Shown here: positions 63,260-64,000 of the stretch, in pieces
Numbering within the stretch: the first letter of the stretch is position 1
Layout: each line of letters opens with the position of its first letter
Source: Reichenbachiella ulvae
GTDB lineage: Bacteria; Bacteroidota; Bacteroidia; Cytophagales; Cyclobacteriaceae
Assembly: GCF_025833875.1 (NCBI RefSeq)
Contig: NZ_JAOYOD010000001.1
Coordinates: 5,429,501 to 5,493,500 of the forward strand
Direction of reading: 5' to 3'
Length of the DNA stretch: 64,000 bases
Translations under genes and position numbers: made by a program
The notes under the pieces: model-generated
The model's database searches: none
The model's input: only the letters and a program-made list of their open reading frames with translations
Told to the model about the DNA's origin: nothing

Positions 63260-63973
63260 ATGAAAATTAATAAAGTCATAATTTTCCTCTCTTTTCAGTC
63301 AATTTTATTGATCGGCGGACTTTCGGCACAAACAAGGGAATATCACATTCGTTCCATTGAGGAGCAAGAGAGAATTGATGCATTTGGTGAAAAATTGGTA
63401 GATCTTGCTTATCTCAATTATCCTGGTTTTTCTATCAAGGATGAGGAAGTTGCAATTGCTGAGTTAGAGGTTAAATTATCGAAATACGCATGGTTGGATC
63501 AACTAACAGTCAGCGCCAATATTAATGAGTCTGTAATAGACCCACCGAGTTCTGATATGGTGCCTAATGTTTATTACCCCAGATATAATTTTGGAGTAAG
63601 AATCCCGGTTGGAATTTTTGTAAGGCAGCCTACGCACACGAAAATTGCAAAAAAGATGCATCAGATTAGTTTATACAATCATGAAGTGTCCTGGATGATG
63701 CTGAAGAAGGAAGTATTATCCTCCTATAATGATTATTTGATGTATAAGGAGGTATACGATTTGAAAATAGAGATTGCGGAAGAGGCCTATGCAATTTTGA
63801 TGAATATGGAAGACAAATTTACAAACGGTGAAATTGAACTTGAACTGTATAACAATGTAGCTAAAAACTATAAATTGGATGTCGAAAAATTATTCGCCGC
63901 AAAAGCAGAGATGGAAAACGCTAAATTAGAATTGGAGATGTGGATAGGAAGGGATCTAGAAGATGTAAATTAA
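63260..63973 (+). CDS. half-size TolC-like outer-membrane protein
   Basis: This 237-residue secreted protein has a signal peptide ending near residue 23 and one outer-membrane-efflux repeat with the periplasmic helix pattern (ELEVKLSKYAWLDQLTVSA, then a strand-rich SGVRIPVG-like FGVRIPVGIFV). TolC proteins normally have two such repeats and about 450 residues, whereas this one has one. It would form a channel from more subunits than usual. Its place in the EPS locus suggests polysaccharide export. A new gene seems to begin 13 bases later. Confidence 0.82.
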   Translation: MKINKVIIFLSFQSILLIGGLSAQTREYHIRSIEEQERIDAFGEKLVDLAYLNYPGFSIKDEEVAIAELEVKLSKYAWLDQLTVSANINESVIDPPSSDMVPNVYYPRYNFGVRIPVGIFVRQPTHTKIAKKMHQISLYNHEVSWMMLKKEVLSSYNDYLMYKEVYDLKIEIAEEAYAILMNMEDKFTNGEIELELYNNVAKNYKLDVEKLFAAKAEMENAKLELEMWIGRDLEDVN

Positions 63974-63985
63974 ATCAAGAATATA

Positions 63986-64000
63986 ATGGAATATGTAAGT
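63986..64000 (+). CDS. start of a further gene cut by the window edge
   Basis: Five in-frame codons (MEYVS) begin at ATG 63986, 12 bases after the previous stop, and run off the window. Its position fits the next gene of the polysaccharide operon, perhaps a Wzz-like protein, but five residues are too few to say. Confidence 0.35.

Noticed and set aside
1..64000. Insertion sequences, prophage, CRISPR arrays, rRNA, defence systems
   Set aside because: I looked for transposase, integrase, Cas, toxin-antitoxin and restriction motifs and for regularly spaced repeats and found none that I could support.

Overview
The window looks like a chromosome segment of a Bacteroidota bacterium, probably of the Cytophagales. 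Several independent signs agree: TAnnTTTG-type promoter boxes close to start codons, almost no Shine-Dalgarno signals, and families typical of this phylum (DUF4835, the 'putative porin' family, an OstA-like LptA, split YeeE/YedE proteins, flexirubin-type pigment genes). I saw no insertion sequence, phage, integrase, CRISPR array or rRNA. The genus is not determinable from the sequence alone.

Layout. 1-10.6 kb: a YgiQ-type radical SAM protein, a NarL-type two-component pair, a three-subunit proton-translocating transhydrogenase operon (pntAA-pntAB-pntB), a membrane-anchored unknown, a membrane-bound TPR/LuxR regulator and a YdeI-like protein. 10.6-16.1 kb (minus strand): a six-gene sulfur operon with a Tat-exported molybdopterin oxidoreductase, a four-cluster ferredoxin, an NrfD-type membrane anchor, two half-size YeeE/YedE transporters and an exported rhodanese-like protein that lacks its active-site cysteine. 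A near-palindromic TGTTACAATTGTTACA site lies upstream of it. 16.2-16.5 kb: tRNA-Ser, tRNA-Arg and tRNA-Pro. 16.7-20.5 kb: ArsC-like, lysophospholipid acyltransferase, MFS, a tiny membrane protein and a DUF2007 protein.

20.5-32.6 kb: part of a flexirubin-type (aryl polyene-dialkylresorcinol) pigment cluster. A minus-strand operon holds a tryptophan-halogenase-like flavoprotein and two alpha/beta hydrolases. A divergent plus-strand operon holds DarA, DarB, a BtrH-like acyltransferase, an ABC exporter, an ACP, a ketosynthase and a cysteine-free ketosynthase homologue. The polyene tailoring genes (ammonia-lyase, CoA ligase, ketoreductase, dehydratases) are not here, so the pathway must continue elsewhere. 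32.6-34.2 kb: three tandem stand-alone receiver domains.

34.4-54 kb: housekeeping. Malate dehydrogenase, a cNMP-binding protein and TilS are followed by an envelope and metabolism run (OstA/LptA-like, BamD, RNA polymerase omega, CoaBC, DUF4835, RecN, FabI, IspE, M48 protease), then a TPR protein, a zinc-ribbon coiled-coil protein, a NIF3 protein, a porin and MiaE. 54-64 kb: a surface-polysaccharide locus, more AT-rich by eye. It holds a GT2 glycosyltransferase, a DprE1-like oxidase, a HAD phosphatase, a Wzc/GumC-like protein interrupted by a frameshift, an acyltransferase-3 protein, a Wzx-like flippase, a GT4-like glycosyltransferase and a half-size TolC-like protein, and it continues past the right edge.

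The best leads for something undescribed are the sulfur operon (the rhodanese fold with a C-terminal GGCS tail), the assembly of the flexirubin cluster (the cysteine-free ketosynthase and the BtrH protein as possible ester-forming enzyme), the frameshifted Wzc-like protein, and a perfect 17-bp inverted repeat between fabI and ispE.
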